Assembly (NCBI GenBank): GCA_025963635.1
Contig: JAOQAK010000024.1
Coordinates: 1-64,000 of the forward strand
DNA length: 64,000 nt
Direction: 5' to 3'
Source of the DNA: Ferruginibacter sp.
Lineage (GTDB): Bacteria; Bacteroidota; Bacteroidia; Chitinophagales; Chitinophagaceae
Each line of letters opens with the position of its first letter. The stretch's first letter is position 1. Under the pieces are notes generated by a model that worked only from the letters and a program-made list of their open reading frames with translations, made no database searches and was not told where the DNA came from. The position numbers and the translations under genes were made by a program. This document shows, piece by piece, positions 36,501-45,447 of this stretch.

Positions 36501-36940
36501 CGTGTGGAAATGATGTGCTGGACGGACAGGACTATTATATCAGGAATATGGAAGGTTCCGGTAACAACTACCAGTTATTAACACAACGCTATCGCAACGA
36601 AGCAGCACCTGGCAATGGTCATGATTATCGTGCTTCAAGAGGCGGTACTCAAAGCAATAGCAGCCGCTTGTCTGACTACTACCTGCAGGATGGCTCATTT
36701 TTCAGGTGCACCAATATGACCGTTGGTTACAATGCATCCGGGAGCAATGCAATTAAGAAACTTGGATTGAGCAGCCTCAGGGTATATGCGAGTATTGACA
36801 ATGCTTTCACTGTTACGAAATACCTCGGTTATAATCCCGAAGTAGATTACAATAATGGAAGCAATCTCACACCGGGAGTTGACTACGGAAAGTATCCGCT
36901 GGCACGGGCATTCAGTGCAGGTGTAAAAATGGTATTTTAA
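33533..36940 (+). CDS. Second SusC/RagA TonB-linked outer-membrane transporter
   Basis: This 1135-residue protein has a signal peptide (FVFCIALFLLAGANA), a carboxypeptidase-regulatory-like domain (VAGTVSDQKGNPLEGVSINV) and a plug with DEVVSIGYQRLRKSDLTGAI and LYVIDGYAVGGN. The barrel ends in FSAGVKMVF. The plug motif SAAIYGSRASGGVVLITTKH is canonical. A Gly-rich insert (GPGNGGTGTGGYNPATAG) follows the DGY loop. It pairs with the SusD gene 31 bp downstream. It is distinct in sequence from the first transporter of the locus, so a different ligand or a fragment of the same material may be imported. There is no STN domain. Confidence 0.93.
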   Translation: MQIRNLPKENVDTLIKRLFVFCIALFLLAGANAQAGKNNGESTPVLTVAGTVSDQKGNPLEGVSINVKKKGRGIITDARGQFTIEVNEGAVLVFSSKGFQNQEVPVKKATALRIVLKEDIQLMDEVVSIGYQRLRKSDLTGAISSVKSSELNLSSPTISQALVGKVAGVQVSQVSGAPYSGTKIRVRGIGSINASSEPLYVIDGYAVGGNVSSGPGNGGTGTGGYNPATAGNDIFVNPEDIESIEILKDAASAAIYGSRASGGVVLITTKHGKLGKGKFEYDYQAGINQLAHKVKMMNSSEFAQLFIDGRNNNYHDVLVANGVAWNDAFYSDDNATRTAKGGGASSNILKSIYDFPTQKLITPQYNTDWQEALYKNAFVQRHNLSFSGGKEGVRYAVSGGYQDQPGILTATFQKRTNFRANVDGEISKKLKVSANVAYTDNNNREVQEGRFNQGPILGGLVMMPIFSVYNTDGTLQLGKASEQTDGFAYSFQTIENPVALAERVKITRKGARGTYNGSATYQLLTDLSARVNLGLQTYNEKYEYYYPTNLSSGVNPPGSPAAVAAATASAQTILNLDKLAEFTLNYNKEFNKHRINAIAGYTSQETTSDIVSVVAKNFSNDIVPEITAQGAAAGSFLLNGNTGKSTTTLVSYLARVLYSFNNRYFLAGSIRADGSSRFGPNNRYGTFPSVSAGWNLSDESFYHNWLGKGSAIKLRASWGLSGNNNIGNYQYVQLISSPGGTVLGNTIYSTTAAGKLADDKLGWESTSQYNVGTDITLLNGRISVIGNFYVGRSFNLLYDKNVTASSGSTTVLTNLKNSDIRNTGFDLQVDAKLIRKKDFSLNVSANITANKNEVKSLDGASEVYRAGAERSYTTHVTREGQPIGMFYGLKVAGMVKQTDMANIAADDAVYAANNKSFPKGYVLKGPARSIGYSSTPLQPGDLYFKDMSGDGIVNEADKGVIGTPYPKFTYGFNVSVSYKMIDLSASFNGSCGNDVLDGQDYYIRNMEGSGNNYQLLTQRYRNEAAPGNGHDYRASRGGTQSNSSRLSDYYLQDGSFFRCTNMTVGYNASGSNAIKKLGLSSLRVYASIDNAFTVTKYLGYNPEVDYNNGSNLTPGVDYGKYPLARAFSAGVKMVF

Positions 36941-36971
36941 TCAACTCCTCATTATTCTTAAAAAGACAACA

Positions 36972-38507
36972 ATGAAAAATAAATTAAGTATAGCAGCAGC
37001 ATTTCTGGGCCTGGTATTATTCAGTGCATGTAAAAAAGATTTCCTGGAGCAGCAAGCACCCAATGCAGTGTCAGTTGATCAAAATTTTCAAACGGAAAAC
37101 GATGTGGCGCTTGCCGTGTATGGAACCTACCAGGCATTGCGCAGTTCAAACTGTATCGGGGAAGGTGCACAAATCTGGACAGATGACCGTTCGGATGATG
37201 TTAATACCACCGACAACCAATCTAACAATGGAGAACCATTCCAGTTTACCGCGTTTGCCTTGTCGCCGAGTAATACTTATTTATATAGTCACTGGGTAGC
37301 TTTGTATACCCCGATATCAAGAGCCAATCTTGTTTTATCCGTCATTGATTCAATCAAATTTGCCATTCCTGATACCAAAATCCAGTACAAAGCTGAAATG
37401 AAATTTATAAGGGCCCTGATGTATTTTAATCTCGTAAGGGAATTTGGGGAAGTGCCTCTTGTAGCCGAATATATAAAAACGCCGGAGCAGGCAAAGGCGC
37501 TCACCGTCCGGGAAAAGAGAGAAAAAATATATGCGCAGATCATTGCTGATTCGAAAGATGCCCTCGCCGGTAATTTATCGGTTATACAAACTGCTGCCAA
37601 CAAAGGAAAAGTGTCTTTGCAGGCGGTGAATGCCTTGCTGGGGCAGGCATATCTTACGATGGCTACAACTGGTGTAGATGCACCAAATGCTGCGGCAAAT
37701 TTCAATAATGCCAAAACTTATTTATTGGCATGTTTCAACCAGAAGACATTTAATAATTTGTCAGATATCCCCTATGCGGATGTTTTTGATGTAGCTAAAA
37801 AAACCACCAATCCTGAAATCATCTGGCAGATAGCCTATTTGCAGGGGGATGCAGCATTAAGTTCTTCGCTGGCACGAAATAACCAGTCGAAAGGAGAAAC
37901 GATCAACTCGCAGTTTATTGCTACCGGAGCCGGTGGCACCTTATCAGCGGACCTCCGTAAAGAATTTGAAACAGGTGATCCCCGCGCTGCCTTCTCTTTT
38001 AAATTTGCGGCGAATGTGTCGATACAGGATTATTTTATTACAAAATTCAGGGACGTTAGTGCTGGTGCCGGAAAGCTTGGCTATGGGGGCAATGATTTTA
38101 TAATTATCCGCTATGCTGATATCATATTAAACCTCGCAGAAGTGTTTATGTACCTGGGTGACAATGCAAATGCAATAAAATATCTTGATATGGTACGTAC
38201 CAGGGCTGGTTTGCCGGGTTATACCGAAATGCAAAACAATGCAATCTACCTGGCCAAATATCCGACGCTTAAAATGGCAATATTACATGAAAGAAGAGTG
38301 GAACTGGCATTTGAGCATCATCGTTGGCATGACCTTACCCGCTTTTTTAATGCCTCCGACTTAGTTGCTTATTTCAAAGCCAAAAGCCAGGTTGATTATA
38401 ATAATTCGCCTTTAGCAAATATATCCGCAAAAGATTATTATTTCCCGATTCCCCTGGCAGAAATCAAACTGGACCCGGAAAAAATGTCTCAAAACGCGGG
38501 CTATTGA
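36972..38507 (+). CDS. Second SusD/RagB outer-membrane lipoprotein
   Basis: This 511-residue lipoprotein has the lipobox FSAC in LGLVLFSACKKDFLEQQ. RagB/SusD features are FIRALMYFNLVREFGEVPLV (TPR-like), YADIILNLAEVFMYLGDNAN, YLDMVRTRAGLPGY and the C-terminal HERRVELAFEHHRWHDLTRF. It is the ligand-binding lid of the second transporter pair. The C-terminus ends with LDPEKMSQNAGY, which fits the family. It is the last gene of the uptake locus and is followed by a strong terminator. Confidence 0.93.
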   Translation: MKNKLSIAAAFLGLVLFSACKKDFLEQQAPNAVSVDQNFQTENDVALAVYGTYQALRSSNCIGEGAQIWTDDRSDDVNTTDNQSNNGEPFQFTAFALSPSNTYLYSHWVALYTPISRANLVLSVIDSIKFAIPDTKIQYKAEMKFIRALMYFNLVREFGEVPLVAEYIKTPEQAKALTVREKREKIYAQIIADSKDALAGNLSVIQTAANKGKVSLQAVNALLGQAYLTMATTGVDAPNAAANFNNAKTYLLACFNQKTFNNLSDIPYADVFDVAKKTTNPEIIWQIAYLQGDAALSSSLARNNQSKGETINSQFIATGAGGTLSADLRKEFETGDPRAAFSFKFAANVSIQDYFITKFRDVSAGAGKLGYGGNDFIIIRYADIILNLAEVFMYLGDNANAIKYLDMVRTRAGLPGYTEMQNNAIYLAKYPTLKMAILHERRVELAFEHHRWHDLTRFFNASDLVAYFKAKSQVDYNNSPLANISAKDYYFPIPLAEIKLDPEKMSQNAGY

Positions 38508-38573
38508 TATTTGCACTTTCGTATAAATTATGCTTTGAAGGAAAGATATCATTTAAATAAAGATGTTTCGGAT

Positions 38574-38604
38574 ATAGGCGCTGAATTTTTCAGCGCCTAT
38601 TTTA
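38574..38604 (+). terminator. Intrinsic terminator of the SusC/SusD locus
   Basis: A 12-bp stem, ATAGGCGCTGAA at 38574-38585 and TTCAGCGCCTAT at 38589-38600, has a 3-nt loop and a T-run beginning at 38601. It lies 66 bp after the last SusD gene and closes the long plus-strand operon. The following 315 bp before the regulator at 38920 hold no recognised gene. Confidence 0.9.
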
Positions 38605-38919
38605 GTGCACATATGACTCCGTTAGGAAAATCCCACAAATTATTCCAATGGCACATAGTACCTTAATTTATAATCAATTGTGTGTAATCAAGGGCAGCTA
38701 CGAATAGCTAATTAATGAACACTTCTATTATCCAACCGACTCTCTGAATTAAAGGTGCAGAGACTTCAGTGCTTTGTATCCTGTCTATTCATGTTTGAGC
38801 ATCCCGATTTCAGGGGAATGAAAGCAGTAAAGATGAAAATGATCGTTGACATTGACCAATATGTAAAATGATGTGTTATCATTGGCTTGATTTAAAATTT
38901 ACTAACTTAACTTTCAAGA

Positions 38920-40263
38920 ATGCATGGAAAAATATTGATAATAGATGACGAGATTAAACTGCGGGGTTTGCTGGCACGGATCATTGGTTTGGAGGGCCAC
39001 CACGTTCTACAGGCTGACGGTTTAAAAGCCGCCGCTAAAATATTGGAAAAGGAAGATATTGATGTAATCTTTTGTGATGTTAAACTGCCCGATGGAAACG
39101 GCGTTGATTTCGTTCCCGGAATCAAAGCCACTTATCCCCTTGTAGAAATTATTTTACTTACCGCTTACGGCAATATTCCAGATGGGATCCGGGCAATGAA
39201 GAACGGTGCATTCAATTATATTCTTAAAGGAGACGACAATGATAAAATAATTCCATTGCTGGGCAAAGCATTTGAAAAGGTTAGCCTTCAAAAACGCGTT
39301 TTGCAATTGCAGCAGCAGGTCGGCAAAAAATATAGTTTCGAGAGCATCATCGGAAAATCCGTTTCTATACAAGCATCAATTGCGCTTGCCCGGAAGGTTG
39401 CCCCAACTGATGCGTCCGTTTTACTGTTAGGTGAAACAGGTACCGGAAAAGAAGTCTTTGCCCAGGCGATTCACACTACCAGTAAAAGGGCAGCACAGTC
39501 ATTTATGGCACTGAATTGTAGTGCTTTTACAAAAGAATTACTGGAAAGTGAATTATTTGGTCATAAAGCCGGAGCTTTTACGGGTGCGATAAAGGATAAA
39601 AAAGGATTAATTGAAGAAGCCAATAATGGCACATTATTTTTAGACGAAATAGGTGAAATGCCTATGGATCTCCAGTCAAAGATGCTTCGGGTATTAGAAA
39701 CAAATGAATTTATCAAAGTAGGAGACACAAAAACAACCAAAGTATCCGTTCGTATTATTGCAGCCACAAACAGGAACTTAGAGCAGGATGTAGCTGAAGG
39801 TAAATTCAGGGAAGATCTTTTTTACCGGCTGAATGTATTCACGATTTCTTTGCCCCCGCTAAGGGAAAGAATCAATGATATTACTGTTTTGGCAGAATTT
39901 TTTCTCAAGATATTTGCCCAAAAAACAAATATCAATATAAGGGCAATGAACAAAGAATTTATTGAACATTTAAAAAAACATGATTGGAAAGGGAATATCC
40001 GTGAATTAAAGAATATAATTGAACGGGCCGTTATACTTGCTGAAGGCGATGAACTTACTATCCGGAATCTTCCGTTGGAATTCCAGGTGAATAATTTTCA
40101 ACCAGGTTCTTCTTTAACAACTTTTGATCTTGCAACTGCTGAGAAAGTGCATATTGCAAAAGTGCTTCATTATACCCACGGGAACAAAACAGAAACTGCC
40201 CGGCTCCTCAATATCGGGCTGGCTACTTTATACAGAAAAATTCAGGAATATCAATTAGGCTAA
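38920..40263 (+). CDS. NtrC-type sigma-54-dependent response regulator, likely kdp activator
   Basis: This 447-residue protein has a receiver domain (IDDEIKLR, phospho-acceptor D53 in VIFCDVKLPDGNG). The AAA+ sigma-54 activator domain has Walker A GETGTGKE near residue 170 and the sigma-54-contacting loop GAFTGA near 218. Walker B is GTLFLDEIGEMP. A Fis-type helix-turn-helix ends the protein (TETARLLNIGLATLYRKIQ). It lies upstream of the kdp genes, on the same strand and separated by a terminator and a sigma-54-like promoter. The kinase that phosphorylates it is probably encoded at 46665. Classical kdp systems use the OmpR-type KdpE instead. Confidence 0.9.
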   Translation: MHGKILIIDDEIKLRGLLARIIGLEGHHVLQADGLKAAAKILEKEDIDVIFCDVKLPDGNGVDFVPGIKATYPLVEIILLTAYGNIPDGIRAMKNGAFNYILKGDDNDKIIPLLGKAFEKVSLQKRVLQLQQQVGKKYSFESIIGKSVSIQASIALARKVAPTDASVLLLGETGTGKEVFAQAIHTTSKRAAQSFMALNCSAFTKELLESELFGHKAGAFTGAIKDKKGLIEEANNGTLFLDEIGEMPMDLQSKMLRVLETNEFIKVGDTKTTKVSVRIIAATNRNLEQDVAEGKFREDLFYRLNVFTISLPPLRERINDITVLAEFFLKIFAQKTNINIRAMNKEFIEHLKKHDWKGNIRELKNIIERAVILAEGDELTIRNLPLEFQVNNFQPGSSLTTFDLATAEKVHIAKVLHYTHGNKTETARLLNIGLATLYRKIQEYQLG

Positions 40264-40291
40264 CGCTCAAACCCTCTCATTTTGATAATCG

Positions 40292-40316
40292 CCCTTTCAT
40301 TTTGAAAGGGTTTTTT
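40292..40316 (+). terminator. Intrinsic terminator after the sigma-54 regulator gene
   Basis: An 8-bp stem, CCCTTTCA at 40292-40299 and TGAAAGGG at 40303-40310, has a 3-nt loop followed by six T. It isolates the regulator transcript from the kdp operon that starts downstream from its own promoter. Confidence 0.85.
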
Positions 40317-40350
40317 ATTTGTAAGTTTTCTCATTAAGGGATATTATATC

Positions 40351-40373
40351 GCTGTATGCCTTTACCATACAGC
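40351..40373. promoter_or_regulatory. Inverted repeat, candidate enhancer for the sigma-54 activator
   Basis: GCTGTATG (40351-40358) and CATACAGC (40366-40373) form a perfect 8-bp inverted repeat with a 7-bp spacer. The site is about 220 bp upstream of the sigma-54-like promoter at 40572 and next to the regulator gene. This is the distance at which NtrC-type activators bind. Binding is inferred from position and symmetry only. Confidence 0.5.
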
Positions 40374-40406
40374 ATTTCACCATTCCCCCTTCGCCATTCA
40401 CGGGTT

Positions 40407-40422
40407 AGGCACACCTTTGGCA
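40407..40422 (+). promoter_or_regulatory. Second candidate sigma-54 promoter upstream of kdp
   Basis: AGGCACACCTTTGGCA has GG and GC spaced by exactly 10 bases. It matches the -24 element GGCAC fully and has one mismatch in the -12 element (TGGC for TTGC). It lies 264 bp before the first small ORF. It is less well placed than the site at 40572, and the two may be alternatives. Confidence 0.35.
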
Positions 40423-40571
40423 ACCGGTGAGTTCTCAAAACAATAATATGATCAATCAATATGAAGTAGCACCCTGCCTGGTGGATGAAACTACCGGAAA
40501 TATAAAATGAAATTAAATCCATTTCGCCTGCACCCAGATTTAAAGGCAATCAATGTTTGAGTGACTATACC

Positions 40572-40587
40572 AGGCGTAAGTATTGCA
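40572..40587 (+). promoter_or_regulatory. Candidate sigma-54 promoter of the kdp operon
   Basis: AGGCGTAAGTATTGCA carries GG at 40573-40574 and GC at 40585-40586 with the required 10-base spacing. The -12 half TTGCA is a full match. The predicted transcript start is near 40598, about 70 bp before the first small ORF. A sigma-54 promoter here fits the NtrC-type regulator encoded just upstream. Confidence 0.6.
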
Positions 40588-40670
40588 ACAAGATCTGCGG
40601 ATTGTAAAAAAATGTTTTACGATACTGAAAAATATTTATAGAATTTAAAATGCTTTTAAAATAAAAATAT

Positions 40671-40754
40671 ATGATGACCATTTTGTTACTACTCGCCGGC
40701 CTTTTGTGTTTCGCACTCTTTTTTAAATCAATTGATTTTTTTGAAAATATCTAA
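40671..40754 (+). CDS. 27-residue single-span membrane peptide at the head of the kdp operon
   Basis: ATG 40671 encodes a 27-residue peptide, MMTILLLLAGLLCFALFF followed by KSIDFFENI. It has one hydrophobic segment and an acidic tail. It lies 43 bp before kdpF and on the same strand, after the sigma-54-like promoter, so it is probably expressed with kdp. It is not KdpF, which follows separately. I believe comparable peptides precede kdpF or kdpA in other Bacteroidota, but I cannot confirm this here. It may stabilise or regulate the KdpFABC complex, as small membrane peptides do for other pumps (inference). Confidence 0.6.
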   Translation: MMTILLLLAGLLCFALFFKSIDFFENI

Positions 40755-40797
40755 TCCTGTCCATCCATTCGTCTAATCAAAAATAAAACCCCAAGAT

Positions 40798-40878
40798 ATG
40801 TTTGTAATCCTCTTTTGCCTTTCCATCGTGGTATTTATTTACCTCGTGTACGTTTTATTGAAACCAGAAAAATTTTAA
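40798..40878 (+). CDS. kdpF: KdpF, small subunit of the K+-transporting ATPase
   Basis: This 26-residue membrane peptide, MFVILFCLSIVVFIYLVYVL followed by LKPEKF, carries the KdpF signature in which a hydrophobic helix ends in YLxYxLLxPEKF. KdpF stabilises the KdpABC complex. It lies 17 bp before kdpA. Its small size means it is easily missed by gene callers. Confidence 0.85.
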   Translation: MFVILFCLSIVVFIYLVYVLLKPEKF

Positions 40879-40895
40879 TCTTTTAAAGAAGAAAT

Positions 40896-42611
40896 ATGAA
40901 CACAGAATTAACAGGCATCATCGTTACGTTTATCATTACGGTATTACTGGCTTTTCCATTAGGGAAATATATTGCAAAAGTATTCAGTGGGGAAAAGACA
41001 TTTCTGGATTTTATGAAACCAGTAGAGCATTTGATCTACCGTATATGCGGCATCAATCCTGCCCAGGAAATGAGCTGGAAACAATTTTTAAAAGCTATGC
41101 TAACCATTAATATGTTATGGCTGGTGTATGCTTTCTTCATGTTTCTTTACCAGGCTCATTTACCATTAAACCCGGATGGTAACCCCAACATGACTGCTGA
41201 TCTGAGTTTCAATACCGCAATCAGTTTTGTGGTCAACTGTGATCTCCAGCACTATTCCGGGGAGAGTGGCGCAACCTATCTTACACAACTATTTGTCATT
41301 ACTTTCTTGCAGTTTGTAAGTGCCGCCACTGGCATTGCTTGTTTAGTAGCGTTGTTTAATGGACTTAAGGAAAAAACTACGAACAATCTCGGCAACTTTT
41401 GGAGCATTTTCACAAAAACGATTACCCGGATATTATTACCGCTTTGTATCGTTGTAGCCATATTGCTGGCATTCAATGGTTCACCTGCAAGCTATGATGG
41501 AAAAGACACGATTGTAACAATGCAGGGCGATACAGTACAGGTATCCCGAGGTCCTGCTGCGGGTATGATCGCAATAAAGCACCTGGGTACAAATGGCGGC
41601 GGCTGGTTCGGAGCCAACTCGGCGCACCCCCTTGAAAATCCGAATTATTTTACCAATATGCTGGAAGTGATCGGGCAGGTGTTGATACCGATGGCGATGC
41701 TTTTTGCTTTGGGTTTTTATATTAAGCGCAAAAAATTTGCCTATGTTATTTTCGGTGTGATGACGATGGGCATCCTTTGCCTTTTGATACCAACCGTCAT
41801 TAGTGAAATCCATGGCAACCCGGAAATTGCAAAAATGGGAATTGCCCAGGCAACGGGGGCCATGGAAGGTAAAGAAGTAAGATTTGGCCCCGCCGCATCG
41901 GGTTACTGGAGCATCCTCACAACGGTTATTTCCACAGGGTCGGTAAATTCCATGCATGATAGTTCGATGCCGGTATCCGGCCTGATGCAGATGCTCGGCA
42001 TGTTAGTAAATGGCTTCTATGGAGGTTGCGGAGTTGGTTTCCTGAATTATTTCATCTATATCATTATCGCGGTATTTATATCCGGGCTGATGGTTGGCCG
42101 AACACCGGAATTTATGGGGCATAAAGTAGAAGCAAGGGAAGTGAAGATTGCTGCACTGGTAACTTTATTATCTGCCTTTATCGTAAAAGGTGGAGCAGCT
42201 TTGGCCACTTATTATTTTGTCAACCATGGTAATGCAGACTGGGCTGTAAAGCCAAATGCCTGGCTGAATAATCCTGGTTATCATGGCTTTTCTGAAATAT
42301 TGTATGAATTCACCTCCGGCAATGCCAACAATGGAAGCGGCTTCGAGGGCCTTGGAGATAACAATATTTTCTGGAACGTTTCTACTGGGTTTGCAATGAT
42401 ATTCGGGAGGTTCCTTCCTATCATCGGGCCAGTAGCCATTATAGGATTGATGGCCAATAAAAAATATGTTCCTGAATCTGCAGGGACCTTAAAAGTAGAC
42501 TCTCTCACATTTGGTATGATGACTTTTGCAGTGATCATTATCATTACTGCATTGTCTTACTTTCCTCCATTGGTGCTGGGACCTATTGCGGAATACTTCA
42601 GTATCCACTAA
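40896..42611 (+). CDS. kdpA: KdpA, potassium-binding channel subunit
   Basis: This 571-residue polytopic protein carries the four pore-loop filters of KdpA: NCDLQHYSGESG, LGTNGGGWFGANSAHPLENP, FYGGCGVGFLNYF and SGNANNGSGFEGLGD. KdpA selects potassium and passes it to KdpB during high-affinity uptake. The length is near that of the E. coli protein. The motif PPLVLGPIAEYFSIH ends it. The gene follows kdpF after 17 bp and precedes kdpB in the standard order. Confidence 0.97.
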   Translation: MNTELTGIIVTFIITVLLAFPLGKYIAKVFSGEKTFLDFMKPVEHLIYRICGINPAQEMSWKQFLKAMLTINMLWLVYAFFMFLYQAHLPLNPDGNPNMTADLSFNTAISFVVNCDLQHYSGESGATYLTQLFVITFLQFVSAATGIACLVALFNGLKEKTTNNLGNFWSIFTKTITRILLPLCIVVAILLAFNGSPASYDGKDTIVTMQGDTVQVSRGPAAGMIAIKHLGTNGGGWFGANSAHPLENPNYFTNMLEVIGQVLIPMAMLFALGFYIKRKKFAYVIFGVMTMGILCLLIPTVISEIHGNPEIAKMGIAQATGAMEGKEVRFGPAASGYWSILTTVISTGSVNSMHDSSMPVSGLMQMLGMLVNGFYGGCGVGFLNYFIYIIIAVFISGLMVGRTPEFMGHKVEAREVKIAALVTLLSAFIVKGGAALATYYFVNHGNADWAVKPNAWLNNPGYHGFSEILYEFTSGNANNGSGFEGLGDNNIFWNVSTGFAMIFGRFLPIIGPVAIIGLMANKKYVPESAGTLKVDSLTFGMMTFAVIIIITALSYFPPLVLGPIAEYFSIH

Positions 42612-42713
42612 TGTATAAATACAAAATAAAACCAGCCTAAACCACACTGATTAATAAACTTAAGTCGTAAGGCTTACCGCGTAGTAAATATGACCAAAAG
42701 AAACTATAAAATT

Positions 42714-44759
42714 ATGTCAAAGAATCATTCAACTAAGCTGTTCGAGCCATCACTTGTAAAAGAAGCGCTCAGGCAATCATTTGTAAAACTTAACCCGCGC
42801 ATCATGCTGCGCAACCCAGTAATGTTTACCGTGGAAATAGGCACAGCGATCATGCTTGGTATGTGTATCTGGATATTCGCCGGCGAAAAAGCCCAGGGTA
42901 GCTTTGCCTACAACCTCGCTATATTCCTCATATTACTTATCACTGTATTATTTGCCAATTTTGCAGAAGCGATTGCTGAAGCCAGGGGTAAAGCGCAGGC
43001 CGATAGCCTTCGCAAAACAAGACAGGATACGCCGGCAAAAAAGATATTTCCCATTGGAGAAATGTATGTGGATGAAGTAAAAATAGTTCCCTCAGCACAA
43101 TTGGAAAAGGGTGATCATTTTATTTGCGAAGCCGGTGATACCATTCCGATGGATGGAGAGATCATTAAAGGAATTGCTACCATTGACGAAAGTGCAATCA
43201 CTGGTGAAAGTGCGCCTGTGATACGTGAGGCTGGTGGTGATAAATCATCGGTGACTGGCGGCACCAGGGTTCTTTCCGATAAAATTGTTGTTAAAGTAAC
43301 TACTTCCCCCGGTGAGAGCTTTTTAGATAAGATGATAGCATTGGTGGAAGGTGCATCCCGTCAAAAGACACCCAATGAAATTGCGCTCACCATTTTGTTG
43401 GCAAGTTTCACCATCATATTTCTGATCGTTTGCGTTACTTTAAAACCTTTTGCTGACTATGCCAATACACCCATCACTATTGCTGCATTCGTATCATTGT
43501 ATGTATGTTTAATACCAACAACAATCGGCGGCTTACTAAGCGCCATTGGCATTGCCGGTATGGACAGGGCCTTACGGGCCAACGTAATTACGAAAAGCGG
43601 TAAAGCTGTAGAAACAGCAGGCGATCTCGATGTGCTATTATTAGATAAGACAGGCACCATCACCATCGGCAACAGGAAGGCCACCAATTTTTACCCTGCA
43701 AATGGCGTAGATGAAAAATTGTTTATTGAAACCTCCGTTCTGTCTTCGCTTGCAGATGAAACGCCGGAAGGAAAATCCATTGTAGAATTGGGTAAATTAA
43801 ACCCGGCTTCTTTCAATGCCCATAATTCGAAATTTATAAAATTTACGGCTGAAACAAGAAGCAGCGGCATGGATATGATTGATGGAACGAAAGTGCGTAA
43901 AGGTGCATTTGATTCTATTCGTAACCTGGTCGTCAAAGCGGGCAATCCTTTTCCAACTGAAACAGAAGAAAGAGTAAAAATTATTGCTTCGAATGGAGGC
44001 ACACCATTGGTAGTTAGCCGCAACAACATAGCGCTTGGTGTAGTTGAATTACAGGATATTATAAAGCCCGGTATACAAGAACGTTTTGAGCGCCTGAGAA
44101 AAATGGGTGTGAAGACGGTAATGGTTACCGGTGACAACCCGCTGACTGCAAAGTTCATTGCAGAAAAAGCAGGTGTGGATGATTTTATTGCAGAAGCAAA
44201 GCCGGAAGATAAAATGAACTATATACAGAAGGAACAGCAGGGTGGCAAACTGGTAGCAATGATGGGTGACGGCACCAATGATGCACCTGCACTGGCGCAG
44301 GCTGATGTAGGGGTGGCAATGAACAGTGGTACAGCTGCAGCAAAAGAGGCAGGTAATATGGTTGACCTGGATAACGATCCAACCAAGCTGATCGAGATTG
44401 TTGAGATAGGCAAACAGTTACTAATGACAAGAGGCACACTTACGACATTTTCTATTGCCAACGACGTAGCAAAATATTTTGCTATCGTGCCTGCCTTGTT
44501 CATCGTGTCGATTCCTGGTTTACAATCGCTAAATATCATGTACCTGAAAAGTGCAGAAAGTGCCATATTATCTGCAGTGATTTTTAACGCGATCATTATC
44601 CCTTTTCTTATTCCGCTGGCATTGAAGGGTGTGGCTTATAAACCCATCGGGGCAAGTGCACTATTGAGAAGAAACCTGTTGATCTATGGGTTAGGCGGAC
44701 TCATCGCACCATTTATCGGTATTAAATTGATTGATATGTTGCTTGCGTTGTTCATGTAA
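42714..44759 (+). CDS. kdpB: KdpB, P-type ATPase subunit
   Basis: This P-type ATPase has about 681 residues. The start was placed at ATG 42714 ([19 protein letters not shown]); an alternative ATG lies at 42690. The actuator motif is [11 protein letters not shown], the phosphorylation site is [13 protein letters not shown] (Asp), and the nucleotide and hinge motifs are [10 protein letters not shown] and [20 protein letters not shown]. KdpB drives potassium uptake through KdpA with ATP. All catalytic motifs are intact. The gap to kdpC is 34 bp. Confidence 0.97.
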   Translation: MSKNHSTKLFEPSLVKEALRQSFVKLNPRIMLRNPVMFTVEIGTAIMLGMCIWIFAGEKAQGSFAYNLAIFLILLITVLFANFAEAIAEARGKAQADSLRKTRQDTPAKKIFPIGEMYVDEVKIVPSAQLEKGDHFICEAGDTIPMDGEIIKGIATIDESAITGESAPVIREAGGDKSSVTGGTRVLSDKIVVKVTTSPGESFLDKMIALVEGASRQKTPNEIALTILLASFTIIFLIVCVTLKPFADYANTPITIAAFVSLYVCLIPTTIGGLLSAIGIAGMDRALRANVITKSGKAVETAGDLDVLLLDKTGTITIGNRKATNFYPANGVDEKLFIETSVLSSLADETPEGKSIVELGKLNPASFNAHNSKFIKFTAETRSSGMDMIDGTKVRKGAFDSIRNLVVKAGNPFPTETEERVKIIASNGGTPLVVSRNNIALGVVELQDIIKPGIQERFERLRKMGVKTVMVTGDNPLTAKFIAEKAGVDDFIAEAKPEDKMNYIQKEQQGGKLVAMMGDGTNDAPALAQADVGVAMNSGTAAAKEAGNMVDLDNDPTKLIEIVEIGKQLLMTRGTLTTFSIANDVAKYFAIVPALFIVSIPGLQSLNIMYLKSAESAILSAVIFNAIIIPFLIPLALKGVAYKPIGASALLRRNLLIYGLGGLIAPFIGIKLIDMLLALFM

Positions 44760-44793
44760 AAATTGGTAATATCAAAAATTAAAAACTTAAAAA

Positions 44794-45357
44794 ATGAAAA
44801 AATATTTGTTGCCTTCCTTAAAACTTACCCTTGTACTAATCATTATATGTTCTGTATTGTACCCTTTATTTATTGCCGCAGTATCAAAATTAGCGCCAGG
44901 TGGCGGCAAGGGAGAAACCTTAAAAGTAAATGGCAAAGTAGTGGGCTATGCTAATATCGGCCAGAAGTTTACAGCCGATAAATACTTTTGGACCCGCCCT
45001 TCGGCTGTCGATTACAATGCTGCCGGTTCTGCCGGTTCTAACATGGGGCCAACCAACGCTGAGTATTTAAAACAGGTTCAGGATAGGATAGATACTTTTT
45101 TGGTGCATAACCCATCTGTAAAAAAAGAAGACATACCGGCTGAACTGGTAACAGCGTCAGGAAGCGGTTTAGATCCTAATGTTTCTCCGCATGGAGCTTA
45201 TGTGCAGGTTGCAAGAATTGCAAAAGCAAGAAATATTTCATCAGAAAAAGTAAAAGCTTTGGTTGTCCAACAAGTTCAAAAGCCACTGCTTGGTCTGTTT
45301 GGGCCGGAGAAAGTGAATATTTTAAAACTGAATATTGAATTAGATCAATTAAAGTAA
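44794..45357 (+). CDS. kdpC: KdpC, stabilising subunit
   Basis: This 187-residue protein has one N-terminal membrane segment (LTLVLIIICSVLYPLFIAAV), then KdpC motifs: GYANIGQKFTADKYFWTRPS, GSAGSNMGPTNAEYL and ASGSGLDPNVSPHGAYVQVA. KdpC supports ATP binding by KdpB. Length and motifs are normal. The frame 44763-44954 in another phase is a shadow. After the stop there is a 172-bp gap before kdpD that holds what may be the scar of a lost porin gene. Confidence 0.96.
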   Translation: MKKYLLPSLKLTLVLIIICSVLYPLFIAAVSKLAPGGGKGETLKVNGKVVGYANIGQKFTADKYFWTRPSAVDYNAAGSAGSNMGPTNAEYLKQVQDRIDTFLVHNPSVKKEDIPAELVTASGSGLDPNVSPHGAYVQVARIAKARNISSEKVKALVVQQVQKPLLGLFGPEKVNILKLNIELDQLK

Positions 45358-45375
45358 TCAAAAAAACGAATTTAA

Positions 45376-45447
45376 ATGAAGAGGAGGATGATTTTACCAA
45401 TGGCGCTGGTAATAGCCGGGTTCAGCTTTTCCCGGATACCGGTTTGA
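45376..45447 (+). pseudogene. Possible scar of a porin gene between kdpC and kdpD
   Basis: An ATG at 45376 opens a 23-residue frame (MKRRMILPMALVIAGFSFS) that reads like a signal peptide but stops at 45445-45447. In the next frame, 45443-45502 reads FDLNLASWLCFTFRT, which looks like an outer-membrane barrel end. Many Bacteroidota kdp loci carry a porin gene at this position, as I recall. The two pieces could be its ends left after an internal deletion. The short lengths make chance possible. Confidence 0.35.

Noticed and set aside
40351..40373. Reading the inverted repeat as a terminator
   Set aside because: No T-run follows the second arm, and a clear terminator already lies at 40292-40316.
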